A model generated the notes under the pieces. It was not told the origin of the DNA. It saw nothing but the letters and a program-made list of their open reading frames with translations, and did not search any database. Below, in pieces: positions 32,820 to 40,085 of a DNA stretch of 64,000 nucleotides. A program made the translations under genes and the position numbers. The stretch covers positions 186,001 through 250,000 of the forward strand of contig NZ_JAMXST010000002.1 in assembly GCF_024124905.1 (NCBI RefSeq), written 5' to 3'. Within the stretch, counting starts at the first letter, position 1; each line of letters opens with the position of its first letter. This DNA comes from Cellulosimicrobium cellulans. Its GTDB lineage: Bacteria > Actinomycetota > Actinomycetes > Actinomycetales > Cellulomonadaceae.

Positions 32820-32938
32820 CCGACCAGAACCTTCCAGGCCGCGGAGTCCGTCTCGGACCCGTGGCCTTCGTGTTCTCCAGAGCACGTCTGCCGATGAGGA
32901 TCACCGGTCTCTCCCGTCCTTCCTACGGACGGGGACCG
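32730..32938 (+). promoter_or_regulatory. whiB7 leader attenuator (alternative hairpins)
   Basis: Elements in order: GGACTCCG at 32730-32737; hairpin CTGGTC/GACCAG at 32811-32827; nested hairpin 32836-32867 (AGGCC/GGCCT outside GTCCG/CGGAC), whose left half overlaps CGGAGTCC (32842-32849), complementary to 32730-32737. A 12-bp stem with a 3-nt bulge follows at 32905-32938, about 60 nt before the whiB7 start. The long-range pairing and the nested hairpin are mutually exclusive, as in transcription attenuators. Actinobacterial terminators often lack a U-tract, and this one does. Confidence 0.6.
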
Positions 32939-33000
32939 CTGTCCTCAGGTCCTGTGACGACGACGTTCACACCCACGACAGGACATCACTGGAGGACATC

Positions 33001-33438
33001 GTGCGGCTCACCGCGCTGCTCGACAACATCACTGCCCAGGGCGGATCCGGCCCCTGGGTCCCCCACCAACCGCTGGCCACGCCCCTCGGCGAGCAGGACT
33101 CCGCGGAGTTCGACCGCCTCCTCGCGGGCCTGCTGCCCTGCCGCACCAACGACCCGGAGCTCTGGTTCGCCGAGCGGTCCGCCGAGGTCGAGGAGGCCAA
33201 GGCCCTGTGCCGCACGTGCCCCCTCGTCGAGGGCTGCCTCGCCGGCGCGATCGAGCGCCGCGAGCCCTGGGGCGTCTGGGGCGGCGAGGTCTTCGTGGAC
33301 GGCGTCGTCGTCGCGCGCAAGCGCGGCCGCGGCCGTCCGAGCAAGGCCGAGGTGCTCGCCCGTGAGGCCGAGCGCCAGGCGCAGGAGGCGTCGCGCGTCG
33401 AGGCCGGGGCGTCAGTCGGCGCCTCGACGGCGGCCTGA
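33001..33438 (+). CDS. whiB7: WhiB7 (WblC) redox-sensing transcription activator
   Basis: 145 residues. The four [4Fe-4S] cysteines are C47, C70, C73 and C79 (C...CxxCxxxxxC), followed by the sigma-contacting GVWGGE turn (91-96) and the AT-hook RGRGRPSK (108-115) that is diagnostic for WhiB7 among Wbl proteins. It binds the main sigma factor and activates intrinsic antibiotic-resistance genes when translation is inhibited. GTG 33001 has GGAGG 5 nt upstream. The gene lies beside uvrD2 as in mycobacteria and is preceded by a long attenuator leader. Its last 27 nt overlap the convergent ThiF-like gene. Confidence 0.92.
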   Translation: MRLTALLDNITAQGGSGPWVPHQPLATPLGEQDSAEFDRLLAGLLPCRTNDPELWFAERSAEVEEAKALCRTCPLVEGCLAGAIERREPWGVWGGEVFVDGVVVARKRGRGRPSKAEVLAREAERQAQEASRVEAGASVGASTAA

Positions 33439-34539
33439 CATGGTGAGCGACGCCCCGTCCGGGGGCGTGCGCGCCAGCTCGTCGCACCCGCAGCGCGGGT
33501 GGCGACCCGTCTCGCGCAGCCGCGGCACCGCATCGGGAGCAGGGATCTCGATGCGGGCCGTGGCTGCGCGGGGCACCAGCCCGTCCAGGGCTGCCAGGAC
33601 CTGACCGAGCGCGACCGCGGCCGCCGAGGCCGCGAGCGACGACTCCTCGGCCGCGCGCACGCGCCCGTCGCGCAGCTGCCGCGCCAGCTGCGGCCAGCAC
33701 GGGTCCGCGTCGGCGTGGTGCAGGTCCACGCACGTCAGGCACGGGTCGAGGCCCGGCCGGACGAACGGTCCGACGACGACGTCGGCCTCGCGCACCACGA
33801 CCGACAGGTGCGCCACCCCCTCTCCCACGAGCCGCCCGACCCGCTCCGGGTCCGCCGCGCCGTGCTCGACCACGACCACGACGTCCGGGACCCGGCCCCG
33901 TGCTCCCGTCACCCGGTCGTCCACCGGGGCGCCGGCGCCCGCGCCTGTGCCCGCGGTGACGACGGCCCCGGGCGCCACCTCCTCGACGAGCCGCCGCACC
34001 GCGGTCTCGCGGGGCGTCCCGACGTCGCGCAGCCGGTACGCGCCCACCCCGACGTCCGTGGCGAGGACCGTGCCGCGGTCCTCCAGGACGACCGTGCCCA
34101 CCCCGGCCGTCGCGAGGTGCACGGCGAGCGCGGCCCCGACCCGCCCCAGCCCGACGACGGCGACGGTCGCCCGGGCGCGGGACGCGAGGACGCGATGCCC
34201 CGCGCCGTCGGGCCGCAGCGCCGAGAGCACGCCCACGTCCGCCGCGCCGTTCCCCGGGGCGGGCGAGACGGGGCGTCGCCGACGGGCGGGGACGAGCAGG
34301 TGCGCCTCCTCGAGGAGCCGGACGAGCGCGGCGCGCCGGCCGGGCGCCGCGGGCGGGCCGGCCGCGCGCCCGTCGGGACGCCGGGCCGCCGGCGACGCGA
34401 GCGCGCGCAGCCACTCCTCCTCGCCGGGCTCGAGCCCGGCGAGCCGGACCGACCACCGTGGGTCGGTGCCGACCTGCACCTCGCCCGGGCCGCGCCGCAG
34501 CAGCGGGGCCTCGGGCCGTAGCACGCGTCGTCGCTGCAC
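33412..34539 (-). CDS. ThiF/E1-like adenylyltransferase-fold protein
   Basis: 375 residues. An N-terminal winged-helix-like region (about 1-90) precedes a Rossmann domain with GLGRVG at 130-135. The usual ATP/acid positions are altered: LEDRG instead of VDxD, and the GxxK helix has GTPRETA. Cysteines C267/C270 (DPCLTC), C281 and C350/C352 (RCGC) could bind zinc. This resembles actinobacterial ThiF-like or TOMM-docking/cyclodehydratase proteins of unknown role found near WhiB7. Thiamine, molybdopterin or RiPP partners are absent nearby. GTG 34539 has GGAGG 5 nt upstream. Convergent overlap of 27 bp with whiB7. Confidence 0.72.
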   Translation of the reverse strand: MQRRRVLRPEAPLLRRGPGEVQVGTDPRWSVRLAGLEPGEEEWLRALASPAARRPDGRAAGPPAAPGRRAALVRLLEEAHLLVPARRRRPVSPAPGNGAADVGVLSALRPDGAGHRVLASRARATVAVVGLGRVGAALAVHLATAGVGTVVLEDRGTVLATDVGVGAYRLRDVGTPRETAVRRLVEEVAPGAVVTAGTGAGAGAPVDDRVTGARGRVPDVVVVVEHGAADPERVGRLVGEGVAHLSVVVREADVVVGPFVRPGLDPCLTCVDLHHADADPCWPQLARQLRDGRVRAAEESSLAASAAAVALGQVLAALDGLVPRAATARIEIPAPDAVPRLRETGRHPRCGCDELARTPPDGASLTMSGRRRGAD

Positions 34540-34700
34540 GTGTCCTCCGCGGGTCGTGGGGCGGGCGGCGCGCTCGGCCGCCCGCGGTCAGCGTGGCACG
34601 GAGGCGACCCCCGACCCGAGTTGTCCACAGGCAGACCTCGACGACGCTTCGCAGGCAGTTCCTTGACCGGCAGCACAGCTCCCCGCGACGTCTGCTCGAC

Positions 34701-34728
34701 CGTGCGGTGCGGAAATCCGCACCGCACG
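34701..34728. promoter_or_regulatory. 28-bp perfect palindrome, candidate operator
   Basis: 13-bp arms 34701-34713 and 34716-34728 around AA. It lies between the divergent ThiF-like and YgjP-type genes, 35 nt upstream of the latter's -10. Too far from any gene end to be a terminator for either; the whole 34540-34774 gap holds no ORF. Confidence 0.5.
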
Positions 34729-34762
34729 GCGTGGGCCCCTGCCGTTTCGTGGCGAGAACCAC

Positions 34763-34768
34763 TACGGT
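34763..34768 (+). promoter_or_regulatory. -10 box (TACGGT), leaderless promoter
   Basis: Ends 6 nt before GTG 34775. Confidence 0.65.
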
Positions 34769-34774
34769 CTGAGC

Positions 34775-35359
34775 GTGGTCCGGGAGACGATCGTGGAGGT
34801 TCGGCGCAGCCGCCGACGCAAGAGCACGGTGAGCGCCTACCGCGACGGCGAGCGCACCATCGTGGCGATCCCGGCGCGCTTCACCCGCGCGCAGGAGCGG
34901 GAGTGGGTCCAGCGCATGCTCGACCGCCTGGCCGACTCCGAGCGGCGGCGACGCCCCTCCGACGACGAGCTCGAGCGCCGCGCCGTCGAGCTGTCCGAGA
35001 AGTACCTCGACGGCCGCGCGCACCCGACGAGCGTGCGCTGGTCCGGGAACCAGGACCGGCGGTGGGGGTCGTGCACCCTCATCGACGGGACGATCCGCAT
35101 CTCGACCCGCGTGCGGGGGATGCCCTCGTGGGTGCTCGACTACGTGCTGCTGCACGAGCTCGCCCACCTGCTCCACGCCGGCCACGGCCCGGGGTTCTGG
35201 AAGCTGCTCGAGTCGTACCCGCGGACGGATCGGGCGCGCGGCTTCCTGGAGGGCTTCTCGTTCGCGCGGGACGCGGAGCTCGAGCCCGACGGCGACGAGC
35301 CCGGCGCCCCCGAGGGAGACGCCGGGCTCGCGGCCGACGGGTCGTCCGGCACCCCCTGA
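34775..35359 (+). CDS. YgjP/DUF45-type zinc metallopeptidase
   Basis: 194 residues. The zinc motif is HELAH (H127, E128, H131) with H137 in HGPGFW as third ligand; WSGNQDRRWGSC (about 89-100) is the other family signature. The fold is related to the WLM/SprT metalloproteases, which in eukaryotes act on DNA-protein crosslinks; the bacterial YgjP group has no fixed role. A disordered acidic tail of about 40 residues ends the protein. Leaderless start at GTG 34775. Neighbours are a ThiF-like protein and a second zincin-like protein (DUF2342), an arrangement that recurs in actinobacteria. Confidence 0.88.
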   Translation: MVRETIVEVRRSRRRKSTVSAYRDGERTIVAIPARFTRAQEREWVQRMLDRLADSERRRRPSDDELERRAVELSEKYLDGRAHPTSVRWSGNQDRRWGSCTLIDGTIRISTRVRGMPSWVLDYVLLHELAHLLHAGHGPGFWKLLESYPRTDRARGFLEGFSFARDAELEPDGDEPGAPEGDAGLAADGSSGTP

Positions 35360-35384
35360 GGGGTCGGGCGCCCCTGAGGGCGCC
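35352..35384. terminator. short GC hairpins between convergent genes
   Basis: CCCC-TGA-GGGG at the stop codon and GGCGCC/GGCGCC (35367-35372, 35379-35384). Weak alone, but placed between the convergent stops at 35359 and 35391. Confidence 0.4.
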
Positions 35385-35390
35385 GGAGGC

Positions 35391-36938
35391 TCAGCGCGCG
35401 CCGCTTCCCGCGTCCGTCGGCCCGTCGTCGGTCGTGTCGTCCGTCGACGCGTCGTCCGCCGTGCTGCTCGGGGGCTCGGCGTCCCCCGTCCCCTCGGCGG
35501 CGCGGAAGATCTCCTCAAGCGCGCGGTCGACGTCGGCCTCCTCGATGCGGGTCACGGCACGCCGGCTCTCGTAGCCCGCGGGGTCGTCGAGGTCGGTCGC
35601 GTCGGGCAGGAGGTCGGGGTGGTCCCAGACGCCGTCGCGGGCGCTCGGGCCGGACTGCGCGGCGATGAGCGCCCACAGGGCCGCCGCGTCGCGCGAGCGA
35701 CGGGGACGCAGCTCCAGCCCGACCAGGGTCGCGAACGTGTGCTCGGCGGGACCGCCCGCCGCACGCCGGCGGCGCAGCATCTCGCGCAGCGGGACCGCGT
35801 GCGGCAGGTGGGGGAGGGCCGCGGCGGCCGTCACCTCGTCGACCCAGCCCTCGACGAGCGCGAGCGTCGTCTCGAGCCGCAGGAGCGTGGCCTGCTGCTC
35901 GGGAGTGTTCTGGAGCCCGAAGACGCCGCCGGACAGGGCGCGCTGGAGGGCGCCCGTGTCGGTGAGGTCGACGTCGGAGAGCTGCGACTCGAGCGCGGAC
36001 AGGTCGATGGTGATGCCGCGCGCGTACGCGTCGACCAGGCTGCGCAGGTGCCCGCGCAGCCACGAGACGTGCGTGAAGAGGCGCGCGTGGGCCGCCTCGC
36101 GGAGCGCCAGGAACAGGCGGACCTCGTCCGCGGGGGCGTCCAGCCCCTCGGCGAACGCCTCGACGTTCGTCGGCAGGAGGACCGTCCCGGGCTGGTCGAG
36201 CAGCGGCAGCCCGACGTCGGTGGCCCCGAAGACCTCGCGCGACAGCGTCCCCGCCGCCTGGCCCACCTGCATGCCGAAGACGGCCGCGCCGAGGCGCTGC
36301 ATGAGCGCCGCGGGGTCGCCCGGCATCCCGAGCGCGCCGGCGGGGAGCCCGGGCACCTGGCCCGGGATCGTGAACCCGACCCCGGGCAGCGCCGACGGGT
36401 CCTCGCCGAGGCCCTCCGGGAGCTGATCGCGCAGGACCGTCGCGAGCGCGTCGGCCACCGACGCCGCGACGGGCGCGACGAGCTCGTTCCACGCCGGGAG
36501 CGTGTGCTCGACCCACTCGGACCGGCTCCAGGCCTGGGCACGTCCGCCCGACGGCGGGAGGTCGGTGACGGCGTCGAGCCACAGCTCGGCGACGGACAAC
36601 GACTCCGTCACGGCGCGCTGCTGCGCCGCCGTGACGGAGGGGTCGCCCTCGGCGACGGCGACCTGGCGGGCGACGTCGTGCGAGACGTCCGTGTTCACCG
36701 GGCCGTCGCTCGGCGTCGACAAGAGCCGCTGGACCTGCGCGAGGACGTGCTGGAAGAGCTGGGGGTCCGCCGCGCCCCCGGCGGCGAGCGCCTGGGGGTC
36801 GAGGCCGCGGGCGCGCAGCTCGCGCAGCGCCTCGTCCGCGTCGGGTCCGAGCATCGAGCGGAGCAGCTCCTCGAACCGCGGGTCGAAGGGCGTGTCGTCG
36901 TCCGGTCCGGGCGTGCGGTCGGGGGGAAGGCTGCTCAT
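35391..36938 (-). CDS. DUF2342 zincin-like protein (F420-associated family)
   Basis: 515 residues. The conserved core LRSRE/ALREAAHARLFTHVSWLRGHL (about 278-300) carries ExxH (E281, H284) where zincins have HExxH, and LVEGWVDEVT lies further on. Members are annotated zinc-dependent metalloprotease or coenzyme F420 biosynthesis-associated protein (TIGR03624), but no activity is established. The first 25 residues and last 20 are disordered and acidic. ATG 36938 follows GAGGAG by about 5 nt. The Mycobacterium tuberculosis homologue, as I recall it, is Rv3195, in the same neighbourhood. Divergent from the SDR gene with a 69-nt gap. Confidence 0.82.
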   Translation of the reverse strand: MSSLPPDRTPGPDDDTPFDPRFEELLRSMLGPDADEALRELRARGLDPQALAAGGAADPQLFQHVLAQVQRLLSTPSDGPVNTDVSHDVARQVAVAEGDPSVTAAQQRAVTESLSVAELWLDAVTDLPPSGGRAQAWSRSEWVEHTLPAWNELVAPVAASVADALATVLRDQLPEGLGEDPSALPGVGFTIPGQVPGLPAGALGMPGDPAALMQRLGAAVFGMQVGQAAGTLSREVFGATDVGLPLLDQPGTVLLPTNVEAFAEGLDAPADEVRLFLALREAAHARLFTHVSWLRGHLRSLVDAYARGITIDLSALESQLSDVDLTDTGALQRALSGGVFGLQNTPEQQATLLRLETTLALVEGWVDEVTAAAALPHLPHAVPLREMLRRRRAAGGPAEHTFATLVGLELRPRRSRDAAALWALIAAQSGPSARDGVWDHPDLLPDATDLDDPAGYESRRAVTRIEEADVDRALEEIFRAAEGTGDAEPPSSTADDASTDDTTDDGPTDAGSGAR

Positions 36939-37007
36939 GGCGACTCCTCACGGTAGCGTCGGTGATCACCGTAACCACGATCGACCGCCGAGAACGGGGG
37001 CTGGGCC

Positions 37008-38102
37008 ATGTCCGAGGGCCGGGTTCGCTCACGGCGCAGCGACGCGGTCCCGGGCGGGGGACGACCGCCGGGCGACCCGGGGGAGGCCCCCCGGTCCGAG
37101 CCCGTGAGTCCGCCGGGAGAGCCCGTCGTGGTCGTCGGCGTCGGGCAGGTCGCCGGCGCGGTACGTCGCGGGCTGGGCGCCGCCGACGCGTCGCCCGTCG
37201 ACCCCGAGGGGTGGCCCGACGGCGCGCGCCGGCTCGTCGTGGTCGCCCCGGCGGGGGAGTTCGGGGCGCCGCGCGCGAGGACCGACGCCGAGCAGCGCGC
37301 CCGGCTGGCGCTCCTCGGGAGGCGCGCGGGCGAGGCCGCGGTCGCGGCGGGGATCGAGCACGTCGTCGCCGTGACGTCGGCCGCGGTGCACGGGGCGACG
37401 CCCGGTCGCGCGGTGATCGAGGACGACGACCCGGTCGCCGTCGACGACGGACCGGGGTTCGCGGGGGACGTGGCCGCGTTCGAGGACGCGCTGCGCGAGG
37501 CGCTGGGCGGGGTGCCGCTCGGGCTCGTGCGGCCGACCGTCGTCGTCGGGCCGGGGATCGACACGCTCCTCACGCGGCACTTCGAGGCCCCGCGCCTGCT
37601 CACCGTCCGCGGCGGGGAGCGCACGTGGCACCTCGTGCACGTCGAGGACGTCGTCGCCGCGGTGCGCGTCGCGGTCGACGGTGGGCTCGTCGGCGGTCTG
37701 ACGGCCGGCCCGCTGCGCGACGGGCTGCCCGACGCGCTGGACTCCGAGACGGTGGCGGCGGCGGCCGGCCTGCGCACGGTGCAGCTCCCGCCCGCGACCG
37801 CGTTCGGCGCCGCCGAGCGGCTGCACCGCGTCGGGGTGCTGCCGTCGCCGGCGAGCGACCTCGCGTTCGTCGTGCACCCGTGGTCGGTCGCGGCCGGGCG
37901 CCTGCACGACGCCGGGTGGACGCCGGCCTGGTCGGGCGCGGCGGCGCTGGAGGTGCTGCTCGCGGAGGTGCGCGGCCGGGTGGGCGTCGCGGGGCTCCGG
38001 TTCGGCGGTCGTGACGCGGCGGCCCTCGGCGCCGCGGGAGCGGCGGTCGCGGTCCTGGGGACCGCGGCGGTCTGGCGGCAGGCGCGGTCGCGCCGCCTCT
38101 GA
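37008..38102 (+). CDS. SDR-type NAD(P)-binding protein with C-terminal membrane anchor
   Basis: 364 residues. A disordered N-terminus (about 1-38) is followed by a Rossmann fold starting VVVVGVGQVAGAV, which is a GxGxxxx variant of the extended SDR dinucleotide motif. VTSAAVHG resembles the SDR catalytic Ser strand, and VRPTVVVGPGID and HLVHVEDVVAAV match the NAD-dependent epimerase family. The YxxxK catalytic pair is not obvious; FEDALREAL stands in its place, so catalysis is doubtful. A hydrophobic segment near the C-terminus (AALGAAGAAVAVLGTAAVW) may anchor it to the membrane. Function unknown. GGGGG about 8 nt upstream may serve as the ribosome site. Confidence 0.72.
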   Translation: MSEGRVRSRRSDAVPGGGRPPGDPGEAPRSEPVSPPGEPVVVVGVGQVAGAVRRGLGAADASPVDPEGWPDGARRLVVVAPAGEFGAPRARTDAEQRARLALLGRRAGEAAVAAGIEHVVAVTSAAVHGATPGRAVIEDDDPVAVDDGPGFAGDVAAFEDALREALGGVPLGLVRPTVVVGPGIDTLLTRHFEAPRLLTVRGGERTWHLVHVEDVVAAVRVAVDGGLVGGLTAGPLRDGLPDALDSETVAAAAGLRTVQLPPATAFGAAERLHRVGVLPSPASDLAFVVHPWSVAAGRLHDAGWTPAWSGAAALEVLLAEVRGRVGVAGLRFGGRDAAALGAAGAAVAVLGTAAVWRQARSRRL

Positions 38103-38180
38103 CGGTGCGCCGTCGGGTGCCGGTCGGGAGCGCCTCGGACGAGTGGGCGCGGCCGGCAAGGAGATCCCAGCATCCTCGGG

Positions 38181-38186
38181 GATGAT
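38181..38186 (+). promoter_or_regulatory. possible -10 box (GATGAT), leaderless promoter
   Basis: NANNNT hexamer ending 6 nt before GTG 38193. Confidence 0.45.
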
Positions 38187-38192
38187 GTCCCG

Positions 38193-39302
38193 GTGAGCGA
38201 CGCCCCCTCCTTCGACGCCCTCCTCACGGAGGACGAGCACGTCCCGCCGCCCGTGACCCGACGGTCCCTGACGTTCGGCATCTCCCTGCTCGCGACGACG
38301 CTGCTCGTCGCGGGCCTCGCGATCCTGCCCGCGCCCTACGCGGTGCGGTCGCCGGGGCCCACGGAGGACACGCTCGGCGAGCAGGACGGCACGCCGCTCA
38401 TCTCCATCACGGGCGCCGAGACGTTCGACTCGACGGGGGAGCTGCGCCTGACGACGGTCTCCGTCGCGGGCGGACCCGGCTACCCGGTGAACCTCGGTCA
38501 GGTCGTGCAGGGCTGGTTCGACCGGTCGCGCAGCGTGCGTCCGGTCGAGGAGGTCTTCCCGACGGGCCGCACCAAGGAGGAGACGGAGCAGCAGGGCCAG
38601 GCCGAGATGATCTCCTCGCAGGAGAACGCGACGGTCGCGGCGCTCACCGAGCTCGGCTACGAGGTGCCGGCGACGCTCACGGTCGAGGCGGCGGTCCCGG
38701 ACAGCGGGTCGGACGGGGTCGTCGAGCCGGGCGACGTCATCGTCGCGCTCGACGGCGCCCCGGTCCCGACGTACCAGGACCTCATCGACGGGCTGGCCGC
38801 CGTCGACCCGGGCGCCGACGTCACCCTCGGCGTCCTGCGCGACGGCACGGAGACCGACCTCACGGTGACGACGACCGACGGCGGCGACACCGCGCTGCTC
38901 GGCGTGTTCATCGACCCGACCTTCGACTTCCCGGTCGACGTGTCGATCCAGATCGAGGACATCGGCGGCCCGAGCGCCGGGACGATGTTCGCGCTCGGCA
39001 TCGTCGACCAGCTCACGCCCGAGGACGAGGCGAACGGCGTCGTCATCGCGGGCACGGGCACCATGAGCGTCGAGGGGGACGTCGGCCCGATCGGCGGCAT
39101 CCAGCAGAAGCTGTACGGCGCCCTGCGCGACGGCGCGACGTGGTTCCTCGCGCCGCAGGCCAACTGCCCGGAGGTCGTGGGCAACGTGCCGGACGGCCTG
39201 CACGTCGCGGCGGTCTCGACGCTGGCCGACGCCCGCGCGGCCATGGAGGCGATCGGCGCGGGCGAGGGCGACTCCCTCCCGACGTGCGAGGCGCGCGGCT
39301 GA
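38193..39302 (+). CDS. YlbL-family PDZ/Lon-type (S16) serine protease, membrane anchored
   Basis: 369 residues. One membrane helix at about 25-48, then an extracytoplasmic part with a PDZ domain (about 165-250, PGDVIVALDGAPVPTYQDLIDGL) and a Lon-type proteolytic domain. The catalytic dyad is S261 (GGPSAGTMFAL) and K306 (GIQQK). Such proteases act outside the membrane on unknown targets; in Bacillus YlbL degrades a cell-division inhibitor (established for that homologue). The Mycobacterium counterpart next to UPF0182 is Rv3194c, as I recall. Leaderless GTG start. The C-terminus has two cysteines (QANC, PTC) that could pair outside the cell. Confidence 0.92.
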   Translation: MSDAPSFDALLTEDEHVPPPVTRRSLTFGISLLATTLLVAGLAILPAPYAVRSPGPTEDTLGEQDGTPLISITGAETFDSTGELRLTTVSVAGGPGYPVNLGQVVQGWFDRSRSVRPVEEVFPTGRTKEETEQQGQAEMISSQENATVAALTELGYEVPATLTVEAAVPDSGSDGVVEPGDVIVALDGAPVPTYQDLIDGLAAVDPGADVTLGVLRDGTETDLTVTTTDGGDTALLGVFIDPTFDFPVDVSIQIEDIGGPSAGTMFALGIVDQLTPEDEANGVVIAGTGTMSVEGDVGPIGGIQQKLYGALRDGATWFLAPQANCPEVVGNVPDGLHVAAVSTLADARAAMEAIGAGEGDSLPTCEARG

Positions 39303-39317
39303 CGGGCGCCGCTCGCG

Positions 39318-39932
39318 TCAGTCCTCGAGCGTCGCGCGCAGCGCGGTGACGAGTCCCGGGACGAGGTCCGGGCCGCCCGCGACGTCGGTCGCCGAGTCGT
39401 GCGCGCGCGACCGGACCGCGCACCAGGCCGGACCGTCCCGCAGCACCCCGACGGCGAGGCGCACGTCCTGCCGGTCCGGGTGCGACGTGAGGTAGTCGAG
39501 CGCGGCGTCCGGGTCGTCGGGCACGCCCTCCTCGGCGGTCGGGGGCAGGACGATCCGCTCGACGACGAGCGCGGCGCCGTCGACCGTCGCGGGCCACGCG
39601 ACGCGCGCGAGCCCGTCCTCGAGGTCGCCGTCCACGGCGAAGCCCTCCTGCTCGATCGAGAGCAGGTGGTGCGGGTCCGCGGTGGCCGCGGCGACGACGT
39701 CGGGCGGCAGGCGGTCCGCGAGCGTCGGGTCCGCCGCGAGCGCGCCGGCCGTGGCGACGAGCGCGAAGAGCCGCGGCGGGGCGTCCCAGCCGGCGTCCGC
39801 CGCGTGCACCTCGATCTCGTGGACGGCGAGCGCGAGGGCGTGCTGCGGCGTCGGGCCGCCGGGCGCGACCGGGTCGGGGCCGGAGCCGGGTGCGGGAGCG
39901 GGGGAGGGAGCGGCGTCGTCAGGCTGGGGCAT
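39318..39932 (-). CDS. PPA1309 family protein
   Basis: 204 residues. After a Pro-rich N-terminus (1-35), the conserved region starts ALALAVHEIEVHAADAGWDAPPRLFALV and runs to the end (VVERIVLPPTAEEGVPDDP, DVRLAVGVLRDGPAWCAVR). PPA1309 proteins are small, soluble and actinobacterial with no known activity. Of three in-frame starts, ATG 39932 is chosen because GACCAT ends 6 nt upstream. It lies convergent to the YlbL gene (15 nt apart) and divergent from UPF0182, the conserved order in this group. Confidence 0.88.
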   Translation of the reverse strand: MPQPDDAAPSPAPAPGSGPDPVAPGGPTPQHALALAVHEIEVHAADAGWDAPPRLFALVATAGALAADPTLADRLPPDVVAAATADPHHLLSIEQEGFAVDGDLEDGLARVAWPATVDGAALVVERIVLPPTAEEGVPDDPDAALDYLTSHPDRQDVRLAVGVLRDGPAWCAVRSRAHDSATDVAGGPDLVPGLVTALRATLED

Positions 39933-39938
39933 GCCCCC

Positions 39939-39944
39939 ATGGTC
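39939..39944 (-). promoter_or_regulatory. possible -10 box (GACCAT), leaderless promoter
   Basis: NANNNT hexamer ending 6 nt before ATG 39932; it contains no conflicting ribosome site. Confidence 0.4.
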
Positions 39945-40085
39945 CCCCATCGCGCCGTCCGGCGGCGGACGGTCGGCGACCGACGTGACGTCCCCCACGA
40001 GGCCCCGGACCGTGGGAACCTTGGGGGAGGACCGGGCGTTGACCCCGGTGCACGCCCGAGCCACGACCGAAGAGGTATACCCACC

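Noticed and set aside
32743-33000. Longer N-terminus for WhiB7 reaching into the leader
   Set aside because: GGAGG sits 5 nt before GTG 33001, WhiB family N-termini are short, and the upstream segment forms the attenuator stems.
33412-34539. Reading the ThiF-like gene as part of a RiPP/TOMM cluster
   Set aside because: No YcaO, dehydrogenase, precursor peptide or transporter is adjacent; the neighbourhood is the conserved actinobacterial one.
34621-34629. TTGTCCACA, a perfect DnaA-box-like word (and TGTCCACA near 58887)
   Set aside because: Single isolated words; an origin needs clusters with dnaA/dnaN neighbours, none of which are here.
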